The translations under genes were made by a program, and so were the position numbers. Below are positions 56,769 through 64,000 of a stretch of DNA of 64,000 nucleotides, one piece after another; position 1 is the first letter of the stretch; every line of letters begins with the position of its first letter. The stretch is from contig JALVVR010000070.1 of the NCBI GenBank assembly GCA_027023305.1, positions 19,197 through 83,196 of the forward strand, in the 5' to 3' direction. Origin of the DNA: Campylobacterales bacterium. Its GTDB lineage: Bacteria; Campylobacterota; Campylobacteria; Campylobacterales; QNZT01. The notes beneath the pieces are model-generated. The model did no database searches. It was not told where the DNA came from and saw only the letters and a list, made by a program, of their open reading frames with translations.

Positions 56769-59136
56769 AATGATAACAGTTACCAAAAGAAATGGAAGAA
56801 TAGAAGCTCTTGACATAACAAAAATACAAAAGTTTACAAAAGATGCTGTTTATGGTCTTGAAAATGTAAGTCAAAGTGAACTAGAACTAGATGCAAGAAT
56901 ACAATTTCGTGATAAAATGCCAACAGAGGAGATACAACAAACTCTTATAAAAACTGCAGTTGATAAGATAGATGTTGATAGACCTCATTGGACTTTTGTT
57001 GCAGCTAGACTTTTTTTATATGACCTTTATCATAAAGTGAGTCGTTTTAGTGGATATATTCACTTAAAAGAGTATTTTGAAAAGGGAGAAAAAGAGGGAA
57101 GACTTATAGCAGGTCTTAAAGATAAGTATGATTTAGATGAGTTAAATAACTATATTAAACCTGAGAGGGATTTGCAGTTTAACTATCTTGGTGTTAGAAC
57201 TCTTTATGATAGATACCTTTTAAAAGATAGAGCAAATAATCCTATCGAACTTCCTCAGCATATGTTCATGGCTATAGCTATGTTTTTAGCTCAAAATGAG
57301 TTTGACAAGATGAGTTGGGCTAAAAGATTTTACGACCTTATAAGTAAGTTTGAAGTAATGCTAGCAACTCCAACTCTCTCAAATGCAAGAACTCCAAGAC
57401 ATCAACTAAGCTCTTGTTATATAGGAAGTACTCCTGATAATATAGAGGGAATCTTTGATGGCTACAAAGAGATGGCACTACTTAGTAAGTTTGGTGGTGG
57501 TATAGGTTGGGATTGGAGTAAAGTTAGAGGTATAGGAAGCAGTATAGATGGTCATAAAAATGCTGCTGGAGGAATCATACCATTTTTAAAAATAGCAAAT
57601 GATGTTGCTATTGCAGTTGACCAGCTTGGTACTAGAAAAGGAGCGATTGCTGTCTATGTAGAACCTTGGCATATAGATGTTGCTGACTTTTTGGATCTTA
57701 GAAAAAATTCAGGAGAAGAGAGAAGAAGAGCTCATGACCTTTTCCCTGCTCTTTGGATAAATGATTTGTTCATGAAAAGAGTAGCAAATGGTGAACTTTG
57801 GACTCTATTTGACCCACTAGATACTGAGGATTTAACAAATCTTTATGGTGAAGAGTTTGAAAAAAGATATATAGAGTATGAAAATGATGACTCAATCATA
57901 AAAGAGACAATGCTTGCAAAAGAGTTATGGAAAAAAATACTTTTAAGTTACTTTGAAACTGGTATGCCATTTTTGTGTTTCAAAGATAATGCAAATAAGA
58001 CTAATCCAAACTCTCACACTGGAGTTATAAGAAGTTCAAACCTATGTACAGAAATCTTCCAAAATACAGATCCAAATCATTATAAAATAGAACTTATCCT
58101 AGAAGATGGGAGTATAAAAACTTATGAAGAAAATGAAGATGTAGAAGTTGATGGGGGTATAGTAAAAAAAGCTAAAAAAGTAACTGCCCTAGATAGCATA
58201 GGTGGTAAGCAAGTTTTTATAGCAGAAAAAGAGAAACAAGATGGGAAAACTGCTGTTTGTAACTTAGCTAGTATAAATCTATCTAAAATCAACACAAAAG
58301 AAGATATAGAAAGAATTATGCCTATAGCTATCAGAATGCTAGACAATGTTATTGATTTAAACTTTTATCCTCACAAAAAAGTGAAAGATACAAACCTAAA
58401 AAGTAGAGCTATCGGACTAGGAGTCATGGGAGAAGCTCAAATGCTAGCAGAAGCAAAAGTAAAGTGGGGAAGTGATGAACATCTTGAAAAAATTGATGAA
58501 GTGATGGAGATGGTAAGTTACAATGCCATAAAAGCATCATCAAACTTAGCACTTGAAAAAGAGAGTTACCCAGACTTTGAAGGTTCAAACTGGAGTAAAG
58601 GAGTTTTTCCAATAGATGTAGCAAATGAAGAGGCAAAACTTCTTACAAATAGAGGTGGACTTTTTGGATATATCTATGATTGGGGAGAACTAAAAGAGAA
58701 AGTTAAAAAAGATGGTATGAGAAATGGCTATCTTATGGCTATAGCTCCAACAAGTTCTATCTCTATTTTAGTAGGGACAACCCAAGCAATAGAGCCTATA
58801 TATAAAAGAAAATGGTTTGAAGAGAACCTAAGTGGACTTATTCCTGTTTGTGCACCAAATCTAACTGTAGAAACTTGGCAATACTACACACCAGCTTATG
58901 ACTTAGACCAAAGAGAACTTATAAAAGCAGGTGCAGTAAGACAAAAGTGGATAGATCAAGGACAGAGTTTAAATATTTTCATGAAGCTAGAAAATGCAAG
59001 TGGAAAAGTGTTAAATGATATCTATACACTAGCTTGGAGACTTGGAGTAAAATCAACTTACTACCTAAGAAGTCAATCCCCAGAAAGTGAAAAAGATATA
59101 GCCGATAGAACAGGCGAGTGCCTAAGCTGCCAATAA
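56758..59136 (+). CDS. nrdA: class Ia ribonucleotide reductase large subunit
   Basis: This 792-residue subunit reduces ribonucleoside diphosphates. It has an N-terminal ATP-cone (VTKRNGRIEALDITKIQKFTKDA) for allosteric control. Active-site cysteines lie in LSSCYIGS, NLCTEI and AVCNLASINLSKI, and a C-terminal redox pair in ECLSCQ. An insertion of about 60 residues around 440-500 (LILEDGSIKTYEENEDVEVDGG...) separates two active-site segments; it is not an intein, since no Cys/Ser splice blocks are seen. Its partner nrdB lies 0.8 kb downstream. Confidence 0.94.
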   Translation: MTSKMITVTKRNGRIEALDITKIQKFTKDAVYGLENVSQSELELDARIQFRDKMPTEEIQQTLIKTAVDKIDVDRPHWTFVAARLFLYDLYHKVSRFSGYIHLKEYFEKGEKEGRLIAGLKDKYDLDELNNYIKPERDLQFNYLGVRTLYDRYLLKDRANNPIELPQHMFMAIAMFLAQNEFDKMSWAKRFYDLISKFEVMLATPTLSNARTPRHQLSSCYIGSTPDNIEGIFDGYKEMALLSKFGGGIGWDWSKVRGIGSSIDGHKNAAGGIIPFLKIANDVAIAVDQLGTRKGAIAVYVEPWHIDVADFLDLRKNSGEERRRAHDLFPALWINDLFMKRVANGELWTLFDPLDTEDLTNLYGEEFEKRYIEYENDDSIIKETMLAKELWKKILLSYFETGMPFLCFKDNANKTNPNSHTGVIRSSNLCTEIFQNTDPNHYKIELILEDGSIKTYEENEDVEVDGGIVKKAKKVTALDSIGGKQVFIAEKEKQDGKTAVCNLASINLSKINTKEDIERIMPIAIRMLDNVIDLNFYPHKKVKDTNLKSRAIGLGVMGEAQMLAEAKVKWGSDEHLEKIDEVMEMVSYNAIKASSNLALEKESYPDFEGSNWSKGVFPIDVANEEAKLLTNRGGLFGYIYDWGELKEKVKKDGMRNGYLMAIAPTSSISILVGTTQAIEPIYKRKWFEENLSGLIPVCAPNLTVETWQYYTPAYDLDQRELIKAGAVRQKWIDQGQSLNIFMKLENASGKVLNDIYTLAWRLGVKSTYYLRSQSPESEKDIADRTGECLSCQ

Positions 59137-59140
59137 TCTT

Positions 59141-59416
59141 ATGTACGAAATCTTAAACATAATCTTCACACTCACAGTAGTCGGTGGACTTCTGTGGGCT
59201 TATGTAACTTACCTAAGCGACAAAGGTGATAAACTAAAAGAGATAGACTCTGGTATCTGCCCAAAATGTAAACAACCAACCATAGAGCTAAAAAACCGTA
59301 AAGGTGGAGGGTGTTCAGGAACTAGAATGGATGAGTATCTATGCACCAACTGTGGATATACAGATAGCTTTCATGTAGATGGTGGAAGTTGTGGTAGTGG
59401 AGGATGCAGAATCTAA
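59141..59416 (+). CDS. small membrane protein with zinc ribbon and Gly/Cys tail
   Basis: This 91-residue protein has one N-terminal membrane helix (ILNIIFTLTVVGGLLWAYVTY), a four-cysteine zinc-ribbon pair (CPKC ... CTNCGYTDSF) with an additional Cys in GGGCSG, and a terminal Gly/Ser/Cys tail (GGSCGSGGCRI). I do not recognise a family name. It is 4 bases after nrdA, so it is likely co-transcribed with it. Zinc binding is inferred. Confidence 0.75.
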   Translation: MYEILNIIFTLTVVGGLLWAYVTYLSDKGDKLKEIDSGICPKCKQPTIELKNRKGGGCSGTRMDEYLCTNCGYTDSFHVDGGSCGSGGCRI

Positions 59417-59418
59417 CC

Positions 59419-59895
59419 TCACATATCATAAACACCCCACCCATGCATTTTCTGTACAGATAAGACTTCATACTCACTAGATATATCTACATAGTTAGAT
59501 GCTACAAAGTTTAAATCCTCTAAAGTGCTTTCAAGCTCATAATCCCTTTGTTTTAAAAATATCATCACTTTTGCAGCATTTTTACAGATATGATATATCT
59601 TTTTAAAAAAGAGTTTTTTATCCTCTATCTTTTCTAAATCACTACTTATAAAAACATAGTCATATAACTTTGCATGACGGTTGTATCTTGGTTGGTTTAT
59701 CTCTAGTTTTGTTGCTTCTAAGATTGGATTAAAAAGATAAAAATCATCATAGTCATACTCTTTTAAAGATGCAAACTCTTTAAGTTTTTTACTAAAAGAT
59801 ACAGAAATATCATTTATATGAAAGATATTTGTTCTTGGATAATCAGGTATGATTTGTAAAAGTTGTTCTATATCTTGATTTTTGATTTTCATCAT
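59419..59895 (-). CDS. hypothetical protein, 158 aa, possibly degenerate SAM methyltransferase fold
   Basis: No family is recognised with certainty. The order FHINDISVSFSKKL, DDFYLFNPILEATKL, YDYVFISSDLEKI, AAKVMIFLK and the end EYEVLSVQKMHGWGVYDM resembles the C-terminal half of a class I methyltransferase, without a glycine-rich motif I. It is soluble. It stands between nrdA plus zinc-ribbon gene and nrdB, on the opposite strand, which interrupts the usual nrdAB order. Confidence 0.7.
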   Translation of the reverse strand: MMKIKNQDIEQLLQIIPDYPRTNIFHINDISVSFSKKLKEFASLKEYDYDDFYLFNPILEATKLEINQPRYNRHAKLYDYVFISSDLEKIEDKKLFFKKIYHICKNAAKVMIFLKQRDYELESTLEDLNFVASNYVDISSEYEVLSVQKMHGWGVYDM

Positions 59896-59951
59896 TTCAT
59901 CCTTATCTTTTATAGGTATAATACCAAAAGATTTTTAGGTAGGAGAAATAG

Positions 59952-60971
59952 ATGGAGAGAAAAAAAGTTTACAACCCTGACTCGGAAGAAAATGTAACTG
60001 ATAGACGGATATTTGGTGGAAATCCAACAGGAATATTTGAACTTAATAAAATAAAATACCAATGGGCATACAACCTTTGGGATATCATGTTAAACAATAC
60101 TTGGTTTCCAAAAGAGGTAGATTTAACTGGTGATGTTAGAGATTATAAAAATCTTTGTGAAGCAGAGAAAAATGCTTATGATAAAGCCCTTTCACAACTT
60201 ATCTTTATGGATTCACTTCAAACAAACAACCTTATAGACAATGTAAACCCATACATAACCTCTCCAGAGATAAACCTAATTTTGGTAAGACAAGCTTTTG
60301 AAGAAGCTCTACATGCACAAAGTTATGCAGTTATGGTTGATAGTATCTCTACAAATACAGATGAGATTTACGATATGTGGAGACAAGATAAAAAACTAAA
60401 ACATAAAAATGACAATATCGCAAAAGTTTATGAAGAGTTAGCAAAAAATCCTACTGATGAGGGTATAGTAAAAGCCATGTTTGCAAACCAAATCTTAGAG
60501 GGGATTTACTTTTATAGTGGTTTTACTTTTTTCTATACATTGGCGAGAAGTGGAAAGATGTTAGGTTCTGCCCAAATGATAAGATTTATCCAAAGAGATG
60601 AGATAACACACCTTCTTATCTTTCAAAATATGATAAATGCAACAAGAAAAGAGAGACCAGAACTTTTTACAAAAGAGTTGATAGCCGATGTTTATGAAAT
60701 GTTTAAAGAAGCAGTAGAACTTGAAGTTGCTTGGGGACAATATATCACTGAAGGGCAACTTTTAGGATTAACTGATGAGATAATAGACCAATACATAAAA
60801 TACTTGGCAGACCAAAGATTGAATGCAGTTGGACTAGAAAAACTTTACAATGTAGAGCATCCTATAAAATGGGTTGATAACTTTTCTAAGTTTAACGATC
60901 AAAAAACAAACTTCTTTGAAGGAAATGTTACAAACTATTCTAAAGGTAGCTTAGATTTTGACGACTTTTAA
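59952..60971 (+). CDS. nrdB: class Ia ribonucleotide reductase small subunit
   Basis: This 339-residue subunit carries the di-iron centre and tyrosyl radical. Iron ligands are in [10 protein letters not shown] (Asp), [14 protein letters not shown] (Glu and His), [10 protein letters not shown] (Glu) and [11 protein letters not shown] (Glu and His). The radical tyrosine is four residues after the first ligand His (H-A-Q-S-Y), as in E. coli Tyr122. The C-terminal DFDDF tail is the expected NrdA-binding peptide. AGGAG precedes the ATG. Confidence 0.95.
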   Translation: MERKKVYNPDSEENVTDRRIFGGNPTGIFELNKIKYQWAYNLWDIMLNNTWFPKEVDLTGDVRDYKNLCEAEKNAYDKALSQLIFMDSLQTNNLIDNVNPYITSPEINLILVRQAFEEALHAQSYAVMVDSISTNTDEIYDMWRQDKKLKHKNDNIAKVYEELAKNPTDEGIVKAMFANQILEGIYFYSGFTFFYTLARSGKMLGSAQMIRFIQRDEITHLLIFQNMINATRKERPELFTKELIADVYEMFKEAVELEVAWGQYITEGQLLGLTDEIIDQYIKYLADQRLNAVGLEKLYNVEHPIKWVDNFSKFNDQKTNFFEGNVTNYSKGSLDFDDF

Positions 60972-61689
60972 ACACTTAGTTAGTCTTAGCTATGATTTTT
61001 ATGAAGATAACTATGAACAAAATTTATCAAAGCTAGTTAGTGGCATAAAAAAAGCAAAAGAAGGGAGTATCATACTCTCTTCTGAGCTTTGCTTAACCAA
61101 CTTTAGTTTTAATGATATACAAAGTGCTACAGAGTTTGGTTCAAGAGCAATAGAAGAGATTTTAAAGCTGAGTGTTAACAAACTTATAAGCTTCTCACTT
61201 ACTACAAAAAGAGATGAAAACTACTATAACACTGCTGTTATCTGCTATAACGGAAAGATAGTTTATCAAAGAGATAAATACAAGCTTTTTAAGTTTGGTG
61301 ATGAACATAAACACTTTAGTGAGGGTAGTTTAGAAGATGTAAAAATAGTAGAGATAGATGGTGTAAGGTTCGCTATCTTGATATGTTTTGAAATAAGATT
61401 TACTAAGCTTTGGGAGAAGATAAGAGGAGCTGATGTGATACTTGTTCCTGCACTTTGGGGGAGTCTTAGAAAAGAGCAGTTAGAGATAATCTCAAACTCA
61501 CTAGCAGTGATAAATCAAGCCTATGTTATAGTATCAAACTCAAAAAACTCTGATATGGCATCAAGTTCTGCTCTCATTTCACCTTTTGGAAAGCAAATCA
61601 GAGATGATAGTAAAGATTTTTTGCAGATGAATTTTAAAAAAAGTGAGATTAAAAAGATGAGAAGATATATGGATGTGGGTATTTCATGA
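60958..61689 (+). CDS. carbon-nitrogen hydrolase (nitrilase superfamily)
   Basis: This 243-residue enzyme has the nitrilase triad: Glu in [12 protein letters not shown], Lys in [13 protein letters not shown] and Cys in [14 protein letters not shown]. The final [21 protein letters not shown] is typical of amidases of this superfamily. The start is TTG and overlaps nrdB by 14 bases. It is a weak candidate for the second putrescine step (carbamoylputrescine amidase) that would follow the agmatine deiminase at 50255, but that link is not shown. Confidence 0.85.
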   Translation: MTTFKHLVSLSYDFYEDNYEQNLSKLVSGIKKAKEGSIILSSELCLTNFSFNDIQSATEFGSRAIEEILKLSVNKLISFSLTTKRDENYYNTAVICYNGKIVYQRDKYKLFKFGDEHKHFSEGSLEDVKIVEIDGVRFAILICFEIRFTKLWEKIRGADVILVPALWGSLRKEQLEIISNSLAVINQAYVIVSNSKNSDMASSSALISPFGKQIRDDSKDFLQMNFKKSEIKKMRRYMDVGIS

Positions 61690-62321
61690 ATAGTATAAAA
61701 TCCCTACATCTTGCAAATGCTATCGCTGAAAAAGTATCCATAGATGATAGACTAAAAAAAGCTTTTGAAGAGATTGATAGAGAGTTTTTTATGCCAAAAG
61801 GATTTAGTTTCTATGCTTATTCGCTAGATGCTCTTCCTATTCAAGCTGGTCAGTGGATAAGCTCTCCATTAACTGTAGCAAAGATGACAAAAGCACTAGA
61901 GTATAACTTAAGTGATGATAGTGTCTTAGAGATAGGATGTGGTAGTGGCTATCAAGCTGCTATTTTAAGTAAAGTTTTTCGTAGAGTTTTTACCGTTGAG
62001 AGGATAGAGAGCCTACTTACTCAAGCAAAAGAGAGATTTAAAAAGTTAAATCTCAAAAACATTCATACTAGATTTGATGATGGAGTAAATGGTTGGAAAA
62101 TGTATGCTCCATATGACAGGATACTTTTCTCTGCATCATGCATAGAGCCACCACTAGCACTTTTACAACAACTAAAAGATGGTGGTATCTTGGTCGCTCC
62201 TATCGAAAAAGGTGGGAAACAAGTTATCACAAGATACATAAAAAATGGTAAAAGAGTTGTAGCCCAAGAGATAGAGGAGTGTTTTTTTGTACCTATTGTT
62301 GGAGGGGTTCAAAAGAGTTAG
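61686..62321 (+). CDS. pcm: protein-L-isoaspartate O-methyltransferase
   Basis: This 211-residue repair enzyme has the SAM motif VLEIGCGSGYQAAIL and the PIMT-specific DALPIQAGQWISSPLTVAKM and EVVAPIEKG-like region (GGILVAPIEKGGKQ). It methylates damaged isoaspartyl residues. It overlaps the upstream nitrilase gene by 4 bases (ATGA) and its end overlaps the convergent cytochrome gene by 29 bases. Confidence 0.92.
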   Translation: MNSIKSLHLANAIAEKVSIDDRLKKAFEEIDREFFMPKGFSFYAYSLDALPIQAGQWISSPLTVAKMTKALEYNLSDDSVLEIGCGSGYQAAILSKVFRRVFTVERIESLLTQAKERFKKLNLKNIHTRFDDGVNGWKMYAPYDRILFSASCIEPPLALLQQLKDGGILVAPIEKGGKQVITRYIKNGKRVVAQEIEECFFVPIVGGVQKS

Positions 62322-63411
62322 GTTTTATGATAAACACCTTCTGCTTCAAAAGTATAAATCTATTTAGTTTATCTATATTATCTAATCCTAACTTCTTTGA
62401 TAACTTTTTGCTTAAAAGATAATAGCCAACTTTTACATTTACTATATCTCCCTTTTTTAACTTAAACATATATGTAGATACTCTTTTTTCATTACCTTTT
62501 ATAGATGTATTTTTTATAACTTCTTTTGCTTCCCAAGGTGTTGTAGAATGACCTTTAGTTCCAAGAACTCTTACAAATTGTTTAGGTTTGAAGTTTGTAA
62601 TATTTTTATCTCTTACTACCGATACTTGAAGTTCCATGACTCTCATAGGATGAAGACTAAGAGCATGAGGAGAGAGGTTGTTTATAGCTATAAAAAATCT
62701 ATCTATTCCTCTCAAAATCTCTATACTTACATGACGACTGAGCATTCCTATATCATTATGAATACCAGCAAATCCATGAAAAGCATGTTTTTTTCTTTTC
62801 TTTAAATTTGATGGTGAACCATCTACTTTTGGCATATGACAACTAACACAGTTTGCACTATCTAGCTCATTATGCTGATTTGTAGAGCAAATATTTGTAC
62901 CATATTTATTTCTATAGTGAGAGTGACAACCTATGCATACATTGCCATTTTGAAATCTTTTGTTAGTTGTTGATTTGTGAAAAGGATTATCAAGAGCATC
63001 TTTTAGATTTCCATAGTAAATATGCTCCTTTTTTGAAATAATATTTATATTCATAGTTTCATTGTTTTCTATACTTTTTATCCTATGACAATACGAACAT
63101 GCTACTCCATCACTTTGTGCAGTTGCATTACTATCTGGCATGATTGTTTGGTTATAGTCTAGTGAAGCTAAAAGTTTTTCATCCGTAGGAGTATGACACT
63201 TCCCACAAGTGTATTTTTTTTGTTTATATGAGGGGGAAAGTTCCCACATCTTTTTATGAATAGGGTCTTTAAATATAGAGGAATGAGAATGCCTAGCATT
63301 TTGGAACTCGTCATAAATAGCAGGATGACAACTCTTACAACTATCATTTGTCGCAAATTTTGCAAACAAAAAGATAGGTAAAAGGATTATTAAATACTTC
63401 ATGTCTTTCAT
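62293..63411 (-). CDS. exported five-haem cytochrome c
   Basis: This 372-residue protein has a signal peptide (MKYLIILLPIFLFAKFAT after a short N-terminal extension). Five canonical haem motifs are seen: CKSCH, CGKCH, CSYCH, CIGCH and CVSCH, all in the N-terminal 200 residues. A non-canonical CSTNQH precedes the last. The C-terminal about 170 residues lack haem motifs and look beta-rich (MELQVSVVRD, KPKQFVRVLG). I do not recognise a named enzyme. It may be an electron carrier or terminal reductase component. It lies 15 bases downstream of recJ on the same strand. Confidence 0.85.
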   Translation of the reverse strand: MKDMKYLIILLPIFLFAKFATNDSCKSCHPAIYDEFQNARHSHSSIFKDPIHKKMWELSPSYKQKKYTCGKCHTPTDEKLLASLDYNQTIMPDSNATAQSDGVACSYCHRIKSIENNETMNINIISKKEHIYYGNLKDALDNPFHKSTTNKRFQNGNVCIGCHSHYRNKYGTNICSTNQHNELDSANCVSCHMPKVDGSPSNLKKRKKHAFHGFAGIHNDIGMLSRHVSIEILRGIDRFFIAINNLSPHALSLHPMRVMELQVSVVRDKNITNFKPKQFVRVLGTKGHSTTPWEAKEVIKNTSIKGNEKRVSTYMFKLKKGDIVNVKVGYYLLSKKLSKKLGLDNIDKLNRFILLKQKVFIIKPNSFEPLQQ

Positions 63412-63426
63412 GATAGTAAAGGAAGA

Positions 63427-64000
63427 TTAATCTACAATTAACTCATCCACTACTAACTGAGGAGATACAACTCCTCTAAAACTATTTTTACTGACGGTAC
63501 AAGTAAAAGATATATTCTCGGCAAAGCTAACTTTTTTCTCAAAATTAAAATCAATAGTATCTACTGTTCCATTTCTTGAAGAGATTAAAATCTTTTGATG
63601 ATTTTTATCTTTTCCTAAAAGTTTATGGCTCTTTACATAGGCATCTTTTATGATAAATCTAGGACGAGGATTTTTTTGCCCATAAGGTTCAAAATACTCC
63701 AAAATCTCTAAAAGTTCTAAATCAACTTCATCAGCTTCTAAAACTCCTAAAACTTTTTTCTTCTCTTTAAAGTTTTCGTCAACTTCTTCTTTCAAACTCT
63801 CTTGCATAGCGATTTTAAACTCTTCTAAGTTTTTCTCTTTTAGTCCCATACCAGCAGCACCTTTATGTCCACCAAAACCTAAAAGTAGAGATGAACACTT
63901 AGTGATATGCTTCAAGATATCTATCTCACCAACACTTCTAGCACTACCCTTAGCAACTCCATCAGTTATAGAAAAAACGATTGAGGGAACTTTAAACTTT
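63427..64000 (-). CDS. recJ: single-stranded-DNA exonuclease RecJ, C-terminal part (start outside window)
   Basis: The minus-strand frame is open through base 64000, so the N-terminal DHH domain lies beyond the window; about 190 C-terminal residues are visible. The DHHA1 hallmark FGGHKGAAGMGL is present, preceded by GVAKGSARSVGEIDIL and followed by EYFEPYGQKNPRPRF, all typical of RecJ. It degrades single-stranded DNA 5' to 3' in repair and recombination. The cytochrome gene follows 15 bases after its stop. Confidence 0.9.
   Translation of the reverse strand, partial: KFKVPSIVFSITDGVAKGSARSVGEIDILKHITKCSSLLLGFGGHKGAAGMGLKEKNLEEFKIAMQESLKEEVDENFKEKKKVLGVLEADEVDLELLEILEYFEPYGQKNPRPRFIIKDAYVKSHKLLGKDKNHQKILISSRNGTVDTIDFNFEKKVSFAENISFTCTVSKNSFRGVVSPQLVVDELIVD

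Noticed and set aside
58050..58260. Possible intein in nrdA
   Set aside because: The extra segment is only about 70 residues and lacks the N-terminal Cys/Ser and C-terminal His-Asn splice blocks.

Overview
The window is a gene-dense, strongly AT-rich stretch of a Campylobacterota (epsilonproteobacterial) chromosome centred on the replication origin. This rests on several things seen in it. The run ruvC | dnaA-dnaN-gyrB-queF lies between two DnaA-box clusters. The run argS-tatA-gmk-poly(E)-rich protein-nucT matches my recollection of Helicobacter pylori HP0319-HP0323. There are also a CiaB-family protein, a DUF2603-type protein, a TlpD-like cytosolic chemoreceptor and a flagellar FliR. I cannot fix the genus from sequence alone; a free-living, motile, nitrate-using relative of Sulfurimonas or Arcobacter would fit. 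I recognised no insertion sequence, prophage, CRISPR array, rRNA or tRNA.

Layout. 1-1.2 kb: the 3' part of a NarK-type transporter, then a 410-base gap holding a convergent hairpin and a chain of tiny minus-strand ORFs. 1.2-7.2 kb: a response regulator, histidine kinase, TolC-type outer-membrane channel, membrane-fusion protein, FtsX-type permease and ABC ATPase, which together form a self-contained DevBCA/MacAB-like tripartite exporter with its own two-component system. 7.2-12.1 kb: RhlE helicase, BioC-like methyltransferase, secG-frr-pyrE, an outer-membrane protein and ruvC. 12.1-13.65 kb: a bipartite oriC around dnaA, including a DnaA-trio-like element next to an AT-only stretch. 13.65-18.8 kb: dnaN, gyrB, queF, an HD-domain protein and the SRP RNA gene on the opposite strand.

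18.8-31.8 kb is mostly minus strand: DUF2853, a TlpA-like thioredoxin, argS-tatA-gmk-poly(E), a receiver-EAL protein, the run rpsB-tsf-lolD-like-fliR, alr and a small hypothetical cluster ending in rsmG. 31.8-41.7 kb is mostly plus strand: two chemoreceptors, hemB-argF-DUF2603-hemN-FeS oxidoreductase (haem and arginine synthesis) and a CapE/FnlA-like sugar nucleotide enzyme. 41.7-64 kb: a lipoprotein, dehydrogenase, SPL-like radical SAM protein, MltB, a phosphoribosyltransferase, aldehyde dehydrogenase, CiaB, a PilZ-like protein, agmatine deiminase, hisF, a SIMPL protein, a nucleoside phosphorylase homologue, rlmN with a tiny membrane protein, a RluD-like synthase, purB, nrdA and nrdB, a nitrilase, pcm, a five-haem cytochrome c and the end of recJ.

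Most genes are housekeeping. The best leads are the origin architecture (bipartite DnaA boxes plus trio element), three parS-like sites buried in coding sequence, the dedicated exporter with its sensor system, the overlapping micro-ORFs next to narK, and a CapE/FnlA-like enzyme that lacks the usual aspartate of its Thr-Asp-Lys motif. I saw no unmistakably new multi-gene system.
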